This document shows, one piece after another, positions 33,124 to 40,963 of a stretch of 64,000 nt of DNA (the stretch's first letter is position 1; every line of letters begins with the position of its first letter). Location: assembly GCF_036898465.1 (NCBI RefSeq), contig NZ_JARUMJ010000001.1, forward strand, positions 7,874,001 to 7,938,000, given 5' to 3'. The position numbers were made by a program, and so were the translations under genes. The DNA is from Streptomyces sp. B21-105. GTDB taxonomy: Bacteria; Actinomycetota; Actinomycetes; Streptomycetales; Streptomycetaceae. The notes below the pieces were generated by a model. That model saw nothing but the letters and a program-made list of their open reading frames with translations, was not told the origin of the DNA and searched no databases.

Positions 33124-34011
33124 TCAGTCGATCAGGCCGTGCAGGTACTTGGCCGTCGCCGGGTCGGCGGGCAGGAACGTCTCGATGGCGAGCTCGGCGA
33201 CCGTCACGTCCATGGGAGTGTTGAAAGTGGCGACCGAAGAGATGAAGGAGAGAACCCGCCCCTCGTGCTCGATCAGCATCGGCAGCGCGAAATAGGGGAC
33301 GGGCTCGCTCGGTTCCGCGGGCGACCCGGTCTGCGCGACCGGATAGGCGGCCACCTCCTCGTACAGCTCCCGCAGCGGCCCCGAGCGGTACAGGGCGATC
33401 TGGCGTTCCATCTGCGCGAGCAGGTGACCGCGCCACTCGGGCAGATTGCGGATGCGCGGCGCGAGGCCCTGCGGGTGCAGGGTGAGACGCATGGCGTTCA
33501 GCGGCGGCGCCAACAGGGACTCCGGCACGCCCTCCAGCAGCATCGCGATGCCCCGGTTGGCCGCCACCACGTCGTAGCGGGCGTCCATGACCAGCGCCGG
33601 ATACGGCTCGTAACCCTGGATCAGCCGTTCCAGGCCAGAGCGCAGCGCCTCCAGCGCCGGGTCGTCCAGCGGGGTCTGCGGGAAACGCGGTGCGTAACCG
33701 GCCGCCAGCAGCAGGGCGTTGCGCTCACGCACGGGCACCTCGAGCTGCTCGGCCAGCCGCAGCACCATGTCCTCGCTCGGCCGGGAACGACCCGTCTCGA
33801 CGAAGCTGATGTGCCGGGCCGAGGAGTCGGCGCGCAGCGCCAGCTCCAGCTGACTCATCCGGCGCCGTTCCCGCCAGGCCCGCAGCAACGGGCCCACGCC
33901 ACCGCCCGCGCCGACGGGGACGGCGGATGCGGCGGGGGTGGCGGATGCGGAGGATGCGCTGGGGGTGGTGGATGCGGCGGTGGCGTCTGTACCGGTCGCG
34001 GCTACGGTCAT
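33124..34011 (-). CDS. XRE-family regulator with MmyB-like ligand domain
   Basis: This 295-residue transcription regulator has a helix-turn-helix near residues 40-95 (LLRAWRERRRMSQLELALRA, then HISFVETGRSRPSEDMVLRL). The MmyB-like C-terminal domain resembles a PAS fold (YEPYPALVMDARYDVVAANR, NAMRLTLHPQGLAPRI, PMDVTVAELAIETFLPADPA). Family members control metabolic or antibiotic genes and may sense fatty-acid ligands. The first 35 residues are low-complexity Ala/Thr/Ser encoded by GCGGATGCGG-type repeats. ATG 34011 was preferred to the GTG two codons earlier; neither has a clear ribosome binding site. Confidence 0.88.
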   Translation of the reverse strand: MTVAATGTDATAASTTPSASSASATPAASAVPVGAGGGVGPLLRAWRERRRMSQLELALRADSSARHISFVETGRSRPSEDMVLRLAEQLEVPVRERNALLLAAGYAPRFPQTPLDDPALEALRSGLERLIQGYEPYPALVMDARYDVVAANRGIAMLLEGVPESLLAPPLNAMRLTLHPQGLAPRIRNLPEWRGHLLAQMERQIALYRSGPLRELYEEVAAYPVAQTGSPAEPSEPVPYFALPMLIEHEGRVLSFISSVATFNTPMDVTVAELAIETFLPADPATAKYLHGLID

Positions 34012-34190
34012 GCTCACGACCGTAGTTCACCCACAGGGAGCGCACTCACCTGGCCGGACGGATCGGCGCGACGGGCCGGCGACGGCACCCCGGATCGTCG
34101 TGATCCCCGGGTAGCCCCGCTGACCAGGGCCGTCCCGGCATTCCTGTGGCACGCTGGACAGGTACGCGACACCCACGAAGGGAGCCGGCC

Positions 34191-34493
34191 ATGGCCGAAC
34201 CGCTGTCGCCGAGCGAGATCGAGGAGCGTCTGGGCGAGCTGCCAGGCTGGTCCCTGGACGACGGCCGTCTCACCCGCGCCTACCGGCTCGACTCGCATTT
34301 CGCCGCGACCTCCCTGGTCATCCATGTCGCACAGATCCAGGAGGAGCTCAACCACCACTCCGACCTCACTCTCGGCTACAACACCGTGTCGCTGAGCGTG
34401 CACACCCATAGTGCGGGTGGCGCCGTCACAGGCCTGGACGTCGAGCTCGCCCGCCGCGTGGAGGCCGTGGCCCCCGCGCACGGGGCGCACTGA
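34191..34493 (+). CDS. 4a-hydroxytetrahydrobiopterin dehydratase (pterin-4-alpha-carbinolamine dehydratase)
   Basis: This 100-residue protein recycles the 4a-carbinolamine form of tetrahydropterin to the quinonoid dihydropterin. The family pattern is LGELPGWSLDDGRLTRAYRL followed by HVAQIQEELNHHSDLTLGYN (the EEL/HH active-site region) and VSLSVHTHSAGGAVTGLDVE, all in the right order and length. The ATG at 34191 follows GAAGGGAG by 6 nt. No phenylalanine hydroxylase gene is adjacent, so the pathway partner is elsewhere. Confidence 0.9.
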   Translation: MAEPLSPSEIEERLGELPGWSLDDGRLTRAYRLDSHFAATSLVIHVAQIQEELNHHSDLTLGYNTVSLSVHTHSAGGAVTGLDVELARRVEAVAPAHGAH

Positions 34494-34521
34494 CCCGCGC
34501 GGCCGGCGAGGGGGGCGGGCG

Positions 34522-35334
34522 GTGCTGGACTACGACAAGGAAGCCGAACGCTACGACACCCTGCGTGGCGGCGAGCCCCGGGCCGCCGCGGCGGCGGACG
34601 GCGTCCTCGGCCTGGTGCCGGGCGGGGCGCGCAGCCTGCTGGACGTCGCGTGCGGCACCGGCATCGTCACCCGGCGGCTCGCCGACGCACGGGCCGGCCT
34701 GCGCGTGACGGGCGTGGACCGGGCCCCGGCCATGGCCGGCCACGCCGCCGCCCGGCTGCCGGGCGCGGTGGTCCTCGCCGACGCCCGCCGGCTCCCCTTC
34801 GGCGCGGAACGATTCGACGCCGTCAGCAGTGTCTGGCTGCTGCACCTCGTGGAGGACCCGGCTGACGCGCGGCGGATCGTCGCCGAGTGCGCCCGGGTAC
34901 TGCGTCCGGGCGGGGTGTACGTCACCACGGTCGACAAGGGCGCGTCGCACAACGTGGGCAGCGACATCGATGTCGTGCTGGCCTCACGTCCCCCTCGGCC
35001 GGCCTCGGACGCCGCCGCGCTCGTGGAGTCGTACGCCGTCGCCTCCGGCCTGGTCCCCGCTGGGCAGGCCTGCTTTCCCGGCCGAGGGCAGGGCCGCAGC
35101 CCGCGCCGGGCCATCGCCGACCTGCGACGCGGCTGGTTCGTCACGCTGCCGCCCGGACACCCGCTGGCCGACGGTTTCGCCGCGCGGCTCGCCGCCCTGC
35201 CCGACCAGGACCGGCCCCGCCCGGATCCCGTGTTCGCCCTGAGAGCGTTTCGGAAGCCGCTTCCAGGCCAGTTGCCGGCGCGGGCGTCGGCGCACTCGCC
35301 GGCGGGGTGCCACCCGGGCCCGCAGGACGTCTGA
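34522..35334 (+). CDS. Class I SAM-dependent methyltransferase
   Basis: This 270-residue methyltransferase has motif I SLLDVACGTGIVTRRLA (about residues 37-53), the acidic loop VTGVDRAPAMAGHAAARLPG, motif II LPFGAERFDAVSSVWLLHLV and RVLRPGGVYVTTVDKG. It belongs to the UbiE-like group; the substrate is not known. The GTG at 34522 follows GCGAGGGGGG. The last 30 residues (after FRKPLPGQ) are encoded by the beginning of the palindromic repeat array, so the C terminus is probably an accretion. Confidence 0.82.
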   Translation: MLDYDKEAERYDTLRGGEPRAAAAADGVLGLVPGGARSLLDVACGTGIVTRRLADARAGLRVTGVDRAPAMAGHAAARLPGAVVLADARRLPFGAERFDAVSSVWLLHLVEDPADARRIVAECARVLRPGGVYVTTVDKGASHNVGSDIDVVLASRPPRPASDAAALVESYAVASGLVPAGQACFPGRGQGRSPRRAIADLRRGWFVTLPPGHPLADGFAARLAALPDQDRPRPDPVFALRAFRKPLPGQLPARASAHSPAGCHPGPQDV

Positions 35335-35581
35335 ACCAGGCTGCCCGCCTGCCCGGCGGGCAATGCGGGAACCGCTTTCCGGCCTGTTGCCGGGCAGTTT
35401 CGTTGCGGGAACCGCTTCCTGGCCTGTTGCCCCGCCACGGTCGTTTCGGAAGCCGCTTCCAGGCCTGTTGCCGGGCAGTTTCGTTGCGGGAACCGCTTCC
35501 CGGCCTGTTGCCCCGCCACGATCGTTTCGGAAGCCGCTTCCAGGCCTGTTGCCGGGCGCGTTCGTTTCGGAAGCCGCTTTC
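35252..35581. repeat. Array of seven palindromes with a 40-41 bp period upstream of the PL11 gene
   Basis: Operator-like palindromes GGAAGCCGCTTCC or GGGAACCGCTTCC start at 35252, 35367, 35407, 35448, 35488, 35529 and 35569. From 35367 on they are spaced 40 or 41 bp and alternate between the two forms, with conserved GGCCTGTTGCC in between. The 393-bp gap 35335-35727 otherwise contains only the PL11 leader. Confidence 0.85.
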
Positions 35582-35727
35582 TTCCCGGTCTGTCCACCCG
35601 TGCTCCAGGAGCAAGGCCGGTCCGGACGGCGTGCGCCTGAACCCAACCGCCCGACCCGGCAACTCGGCCGACCGCGGCGGCGACTGAGAGAGCGGAACCC
35701 GTCCGTCCCTCTCAGGAGGTACGTCTC

Positions 35728-37713
35728 GTGCAGCAGCCGCACCCGCACCCCCCTCGGCAGCCGCGAACACCGCGAACACCGCGATCACCGCGGGAGCAGT
35801 CGCCGCAGTCCCGTCCGCGCCGGCACCGCAGACGCAGGGCTGTCCTCACCGCGCTGGCCTGCGCCGCGGTCCTGGTGGGCGCCGGACCGACCGCCCTCGG
35901 CACCGGCGCGTCCCCCGCACTCGAGCTCACGCGCGCGGGAGCAGCCCCCCTGGCCGCGACCGCTCGTCAGGTCGAGGCCCTCGACCGGGGCGTCGTGAGC
36001 GTGCACACCGACAGCGGAAACCTGGTCAGCTGGCGCTGGCTCGGAACCGATTCCGACACGGTTTCCTTCAATGTGTACCGGGCCGGCACGAAGGTGAACG
36101 CCACGCCGGTCACCGGCTCCACGAACTACTTCCACGCAGGCGCCCCCGCACAGGCCGACTACACGGTCCGCGCGATCGTGGGCGGCGTCGAACAGGCCGA
36201 CTCCGTCCACGCCGTGCAGTTGCGCACCGGCTACAAGGACGTTCCGCTCACGCCGCCGGCCGGCGGCACCACCCCCGACGGCGTGGCCTACACCTACGAG
36301 GCCAACGACGCCTCCGTCGGCGATCTGGACGGCGACGGCGCGCTGGACATCGTCCTGAAGTGGCAGCCGACGAACGCGAAGGACAACTCCCAGTCGGGCT
36401 ACACCGGAAACACGTTTCTCGACGGAGTCAAGCTCGACGGGACCCGCCTGTGGCGGATCGACCTGGGCCGCAACATCCGTTCCGGCGCCCACTACACGCA
36501 GTTCCAGGTCTACGACTACGACGGCGACCGTCAGGCCGAGGTCGCTGTGAAGACCTCCGACGGCACCGTCGACGGCGGCGGCACGGTGATCGGCAGTGCC
36601 TCCGCAGACCACCGCAACTCCAGCGGGTACGTGCTGACCGGCCCCGAGTACCTGACCATGTTCAACGGCCGGACCGGGCGGGCGATGCAGTCCGTCGGCT
36701 ACGTCCCGGCGCGGGGCACGGTCTCGTCCTGGGGCGACTCGTACGGAAACCGCGTCGACCGTTTTCTTGCCGGAACCGCTTACCTGGACGGTGCCCGCCC
36801 GTCACTGATCATGGCACGCGGTTACTACACGCGTACCGTGATCGCGGCCTGGGACTGGCGCGGCGGCGCTTTCACCCGCCGCTGGACCTTCGACACCAAC
36901 TCCTCGTCCAACACCGGCAAGGGGTACGACGGCCAGGGCTCGCACAGCCTCTCCGTCGGCGACGTCGACGGCGACGGCAAGGACGAGATCGTCTACGGCG
37001 CGATGGCGGTGGACGACAACGGCAGCGGACTGTGGACGACGAAGACCGGGCACGGCGACGCCCAGCACCTGGGCGACCTAGACCCCTCACACGCTGGCCT
37101 GGAGTACTTCAAGGTCTCGGAATCTGCCGGTCAGCCCGCCGAGCTGTACATCGACCCGGCGAAGGGAACCGTGAACTGGAAGCTGGCGGCCTGCTGCGAC
37201 AACGGCCGCGGAGTCGCCGGCGACATCTGGGCGGGCAACGCCGGCGCCGAAGTCTGGTCGGCATCCGACAGTTCGATCCGCGACGAGGCGGGCGCGACCA
37301 AGGGGCGGGAGCCGTCCTCCGTCAACTTCCTCTCCTGGTGGGACGCCGATCCCGTCCGCGAACTCCTCGACGGCACCCGCATCGACAAGTACGGGCCGTC
37401 CTCGGACACCCGGCTGCTGACCGGCTCCGGCGTCCACTCCAACAACAGCACCAAGGCGACCCCGTCCCTGTCGGGGGACATCCTCGGCGACTGGCGTGAG
37501 GAGGTCGTCTGGCCGACCAGCGACAACCGGGCCCTGCGCGTCTACTCGACGCCGTACGAGACGAGCACGCGGATCACGACCCTGCTGCACGACACGATGT
37601 ACCGCACCGGTCTGGCCTGGCAGAACACCGCCTACAACCAGCCGCCGCACCCGAGCTTCTTCCTCGGCGACGGCATGGCCACCGCGCCCAGGCCGGCGGT
37701 CTACACGCCCTGA
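35728..37713 (+). CDS. Secreted rhamnogalacturonan lyase (PL11 family)
   Basis: This 661-residue lyase cleaves the rhamnogalacturonan I backbone of pectin by beta-elimination. The signal segment (VLTALACAAVLVGAGPTALG, about residues 39-58) follows an unusually long Arg/Pro-rich leader. The mature protein starts with the PL11 N-terminal domain (VSWRWLGTDSDTVSFNVYRA). The calcium-binding beta-propeller shows repeated VGDLDGDGALDIVLKW and SVGDVDGDGKDEIVYGAMAV blades, then FLSWWDADPVRELLDGT and GDILGDWREEVVWPTSDNRA. The GTG at 35728 follows AGGAGG by 8 nt. It is convergent with the GH74 gene and preceded by the palindrome array, its probable control region. Confidence 0.9.
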   Translation: MQQPHPHPPRQPRTPRTPRSPREQSPQSRPRRHRRRRAVLTALACAAVLVGAGPTALGTGASPALELTRAGAAPLAATARQVEALDRGVVSVHTDSGNLVSWRWLGTDSDTVSFNVYRAGTKVNATPVTGSTNYFHAGAPAQADYTVRAIVGGVEQADSVHAVQLRTGYKDVPLTPPAGGTTPDGVAYTYEANDASVGDLDGDGALDIVLKWQPTNAKDNSQSGYTGNTFLDGVKLDGTRLWRIDLGRNIRSGAHYTQFQVYDYDGDRQAEVAVKTSDGTVDGGGTVIGSASADHRNSSGYVLTGPEYLTMFNGRTGRAMQSVGYVPARGTVSSWGDSYGNRVDRFLAGTAYLDGARPSLIMARGYYTRTVIAAWDWRGGAFTRRWTFDTNSSSNTGKGYDGQGSHSLSVGDVDGDGKDEIVYGAMAVDDNGSGLWTTKTGHGDAQHLGDLDPSHAGLEYFKVSESAGQPAELYIDPAKGTVNWKLAACCDNGRGVAGDIWAGNAGAEVWSASDSSIRDEAGATKGREPSSVNFLSWWDADPVRELLDGTRIDKYGPSSDTRLLTGSGVHSNNSTKATPSLSGDILGDWREEVVWPTSDNRALRVYSTPYETSTRITTLLHDTMYRTGLAWQNTAYNQPPHPSFFLGDGMATAPRPAVYTP

Positions 37714-37722
37714 CGAAGAGCT

Positions 37723-37757
37723 GAGGCGGCCCCGCCCGGTCCGGGCGGAGCCGCCTC
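37723..37757. terminator. 17-bp hairpin between convergent PL11 and GH74 genes
   Basis: GAGGCGGCCCCGCCCGG and CCGGGCGGAGCCGCCTC form a 17-bp stem with one mismatch and a tiny loop. It lies 10 bp after the lyase stop and can terminate both convergent genes. Confidence 0.8.
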
Positions 37758-37899
37758 CTCACGCTCGTGCGTCAAGCGGGTTCGGTTCAGGGCCTTCGGC
37801 ACGTTCCCGTAGAACGTGATGGTCGGCCGACCACGCGAGGTACGAGCGAAAAGGGGGCCGTGGTGCTGAACGACATCGTCCGGTCGCCCGCTGCGCGGC

Positions 37900-40569
37900 T
37901 CACCCCACCGCGCAGCTCCGGTCGCCCAGTCTGAACGCCGTCGGTTCGGTGTTCGTGCCCGACCAACTGCCCGTGAAGCCGAAGCTGACGGACGAGCCGG
38001 CGGCCACGTTGCCGTTCCAGGCGATGTTCTTCGCCGTCACCGTCGAACCTGACTGGGTGTGGTCGGCGTTCCACAGCTGGGAGATGCTCTGCCCGCCTGT
38101 GAACGTCCAGTTGAGGCTCCAGCCGGACCAGGCGCTCGTGCCGGTGTTGGTGAGCTTGACGTCCGCCTGGAACCCGCCCGACCACTGGTTGGTGATCGTG
38201 TATTTCACCGCACAGGCGCCCGTCGGCGTGGGCGTCGGGTCCGTGCCGCCGTCCCCGCCCCCGTCACCGCCGCCGGTGTCGGAGGTGTCGCCGTAGATCA
38301 CCCCCCGGCCGTTGGTCGAGACGTACACCCGCCCGTACACCCGCGGGTCGCCGGTGATGGCCGCGCCGGTCCAACCCCACTGATGGGCGTCGTCGTTGAT
38401 GCGCGTCCAGGTGACTCCCTTGTCCGTCGAACGGAAGACGCCACGGACCCCGGCGATCTTCGCGCTGGTGTAGAGCGTCTGGTACGAGGCGCCCGCGGCC
38501 GCCTTGCCGAAGCCGATCGTGTCGGCCTGCTGCACGGACGACAGCTTGGTGAAGGTGGCTCCGGAGTCGGTGGAGTGCCACAGGCCGTACGCCCCGTCGC
38601 TCGCCCCGCCGGCCAGCCAGACGTCGCCCTTGCCGCCGGGCAGCGCCTTGAACCGCACGCTGTCGCCGCTCGGCAGACCGCTCGCGGCGGACGCGGTGAA
38701 CGTCGCGCCGCCGTCCGAACTCACGTAGAACTTGCCGGACTTGAAGCCGTAGAAGGTTCTGGCGTCGACCCGGTCGGATTCGACGACCGCCCCGGCGGGG
38801 ATACCGCTCGACGCCGACCAGGAGGTGCCGAACCCGGTGGCGTACTGCACGCCGGTGCCCTCCGGACTCCACACGAAGCGGCTGCCGTCCGCGGACGCGG
38901 CGACCGTGCCGCCGCCGCTGACACCCGAAGGGTCGGTTCCCGCGAACCAGTTGGCCCCGTTGTCCGTCGAGAACGCCACATGCGGCCCCGAGTCGAGATT
39001 GCCGACCCGCACCACGGTGCCGGGGTTCGTCTCGGCGAAGTCCAGGCTCGTCGTCGTCGTGAAGTTCGGGGAGGTGAACATCATCGACGGCACCTGCGTC
39101 AGGTCCGTGTGGCGGAAGCCGCCGATGTCACCGAGCGCGCTCAGCAGCGGGGCGCCGGTCGGGGGAGAGGCGAGGTCGTTGACCGCCGTCTCCTCCAGTC
39201 CCCGCACCATCGGCTTGACGGTGAACTGGCCGCCGCTGTCCCAGTTGGCGAGGTTCTCCGTGCCGTAGATGGTCGCGCCCGTCCCGTACATCATGCGGCT
39301 GGAGTTGAACGGGTCGATCTCCAACGCCTCGGTCATCCAGCCGAGTTTGGGCGCCTGCTCCGGCGGCGACGGATTCGCGCCCCAGGTCAGCCACGGCGAC
39401 GAGGAGACGTCCATCGTGAAGCGGTTGGAGCGGTTGGGGTACGAGGTGTAGTCCCAGGCCTTCGTCCAGGCTCCGCCGCTGTTCGTGGAACGGAAGATCT
39501 GGGTGTCCGGCCACCAGGCGCTGTAGGCGGTGGCCATGACGGTGCCCGGCTTCTGCCGGTCGATCGTCAGTCCGCTGAAGCCGTAGTAGGTGTCGGCCTC
39601 CGCCACCGGGGAGACGTCCGTCCAGGTCCCGGTGGCCGTCGCATAGCGCCACAACCGGCCCTTGCCGCCGTCGTACGGCCCGCCCTTGTCACTGTAGGCC
39701 AGGTACAGGTAGCCGTTGACGGCGTCCAGGACGCCCTTGTGCGCCAGATATCCCGTCGGCTGCCCGGCCAGCCGCGACCAGGTCGCGCCGGCGTCCGTCG
39801 AGCGGTACACCGCGTTGTCCTTGTCCGCCACCCCGACGTAGATCGTCTTGGTGGCGGTGCCGGACGTGCCCGTCGACTCGTCGAAGGTGACCCAGACGAT
39901 GCCCTGGTTGTCGGACGCGTACCCGCTCGTGTCGGTCGGATCCTGCTGGTAGTTGCCGACGTTGGGGAAGTTCGCCACCTGCGACCACGAGACGCCCGAG
40001 TCCGTCGACCGCCACAGGCCCTTGCCGCTCGGCGCGCCCAGGTACAGCACGCTGTTGCGGTTCGGGTCGACGGCGAGCCGCTCGCCCATGCCCCGGCCCG
40101 GCATGTTCCCGCCCAGCTTGAAGGGCAGGTCCGTCTTCTGCCAGGCGGCGCCCCGGTCGGCGGAGCGCAGCACCGCCCCGTTCCCCGGATCCCAGCTGTT
40201 GGTGTAGGTGCCGACCGCCGCGTACACCTTGTTCGGGTCGACGGAGTCGGAGGCCAGGCTCACCACGCCGGTGTGCCCCCAGTCCGTCCAGCCGACCGAG
40301 TCCAGCAACGGCGTCCACGTCTTGCTCGACTCCTGCCAGCGGTACGCGCCGCCGATGTCGGTGCGCGCGTAGGCGAGGTTCTTCTCCTTGCGGTTGAAGA
40401 CGATGCCCGGCACGAAGCCGCCACCGTCGATCCGGGCGTTCTTCCAGCTGTACGACTCGGCGGCCAGTGCCGTCTTCGGGCTGCCGTCCGCGGCCAGCAC
40501 GGGCGGGCTGCCCGCGATCAGACCGGCGGCGAGCGCCAGTACGGCCGTGAGGATGCGGGTTCTTCGCAC
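37900..40569 (-). CDS. Secreted GH74 xyloglucanase with C-terminal CBM2
   Basis: This 889-residue enzyme hydrolyses xyloglucan or related beta-glucans. A signal peptide (ILTAVLALAAGLIAGSPPVL, residues 5-24) is followed by the GH74 tandem beta-propellers to about residue 750. They carry BNR/Asp-box blades (VYRSTDAGATWSRL, LWHSTDSGATFTKL, VFRSTDKGVTWTRI) and the motifs YARTDIGGAYRW and WGHTGVVSLASD. A Gly/Asp/Thr/Pro linker (TGGGDGGGDGGTDPTPTPTG) leads to a CBM2 (KYTITNQWSGGFQADVKLTN, WNADHTQSGSTVTAKNIAWN). The GTG at 40569 follows GAGGAAGG. It lies downstream of the GH48 gene in the same direction, across a 394-bp gap with a hairpin. Confidence 0.92.
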   Translation of the reverse strand: MRRTRILTAVLALAAGLIAGSPPVLAADGSPKTALAAESYSWKNARIDGGGFVPGIVFNRKEKNLAYARTDIGGAYRWQESSKTWTPLLDSVGWTDWGHTGVVSLASDSVDPNKVYAAVGTYTNSWDPGNGAVLRSADRGAAWQKTDLPFKLGGNMPGRGMGERLAVDPNRNSVLYLGAPSGKGLWRSTDSGVSWSQVANFPNVGNYQQDPTDTSGYASDNQGIVWVTFDESTGTSGTATKTIYVGVADKDNAVYRSTDAGATWSRLAGQPTGYLAHKGVLDAVNGYLYLAYSDKGGPYDGGKGRLWRYATATGTWTDVSPVAEADTYYGFSGLTIDRQKPGTVMATAYSAWWPDTQIFRSTNSGGAWTKAWDYTSYPNRSNRFTMDVSSSPWLTWGANPSPPEQAPKLGWMTEALEIDPFNSSRMMYGTGATIYGTENLANWDSGGQFTVKPMVRGLEETAVNDLASPPTGAPLLSALGDIGGFRHTDLTQVPSMMFTSPNFTTTTSLDFAETNPGTVVRVGNLDSGPHVAFSTDNGANWFAGTDPSGVSGGGTVAASADGSRFVWSPEGTGVQYATGFGTSWSASSGIPAGAVVESDRVDARTFYGFKSGKFYVSSDGGATFTASAASGLPSGDSVRFKALPGGKGDVWLAGGASDGAYGLWHSTDSGATFTKLSSVQQADTIGFGKAAAGASYQTLYTSAKIAGVRGVFRSTDKGVTWTRINDDAHQWGWTGAAITGDPRVYGRVYVSTNGRGVIYGDTSDTGGGDGGGDGGTDPTPTPTGACAVKYTITNQWSGGFQADVKLTNTGTSAWSGWSLNWTFTGGQSISQLWNADHTQSGSTVTAKNIAWNGNVAAGSSVSFGFTGSWSGTNTEPTAFRLGDRSCAVG

Positions 40570-40744
40570 GGTGGGGGTCCTTCCTCGCGAAATGCCATGG
40601 GAGGGGACGGTGCGGGGGGAGGTGCGGGACGTGCGGTCGCCCAGGGCGCGGTCGCCGTGGGGGCGGTGGGTGCGGTGGGTGCCGTCGCCCGGGAACCGGG
40701 GTTGCCGGCGGGGACGCGCCGGGAGGCGGCGGGACGTGCGATTG

Positions 40745-40779
40745 CCGGGCGGCCCCCTGTGCGGGTGGGGGCCGCCCGG
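40745..40779 (-). terminator. Perfect 13-bp hairpin after the GH48 gene
   Basis: CCGGGCGGCCCCC at 40745-40757 and GGGGGCCGCCCGG at 40767-40779 pair perfectly around a 9-nt loop. On the minus strand it lies about 185 nt beyond the GH48 stop and before GH74, so it may separate the two transcripts. Confidence 0.65.
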
Positions 40780-40882
40780 CCAGGGCCCCGTCGTCCGGTG
40801 ACGGAGCCACGTACGCGAAGCCTCGAGCGGTTCCGCGGGGGAGCGGTGCCCCCCGCGCCCCGGGGCCCCGAAGGGGCGACCA

Positions 40883-40906
40883 GGGGGCGCGGGGAACTGC
40901 GCGACC
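40883..40906. repeat. Streptomyces-type intergenic repeat (GCGCAGTTCCCCGCGCCCC)
   Basis: On the minus strand this reads GGTCGCGCAGTTCCCCGCGC then CCC, a sequence family seen in many intergenic regions of Streptomyces chromosomes (recognised from memory). Adjacent GGGGCCCCGAAGGGGC adds further fold-back potential. Confidence 0.65.
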
Positions 40907-40963
40907 GGCCACGTCCGGCCCGCAGCCGAACACCGCCCGACCCGCGGAGCGCTCAGCGGGGGT

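Noticed and set aside
35252..35581. The 40-bp period array considered as a CRISPR or attachment site
   Set aside because: The material between palindromes is itself repeated, not unique, and no cas or integrase gene is present.
40570..40963. A gene in the gap between GH48 and GH74
   Set aside because: Frames there are low-complexity Gly/Arg/Pro and the space is explained by a hairpin, the dispersed repeat and the GH74 leader.
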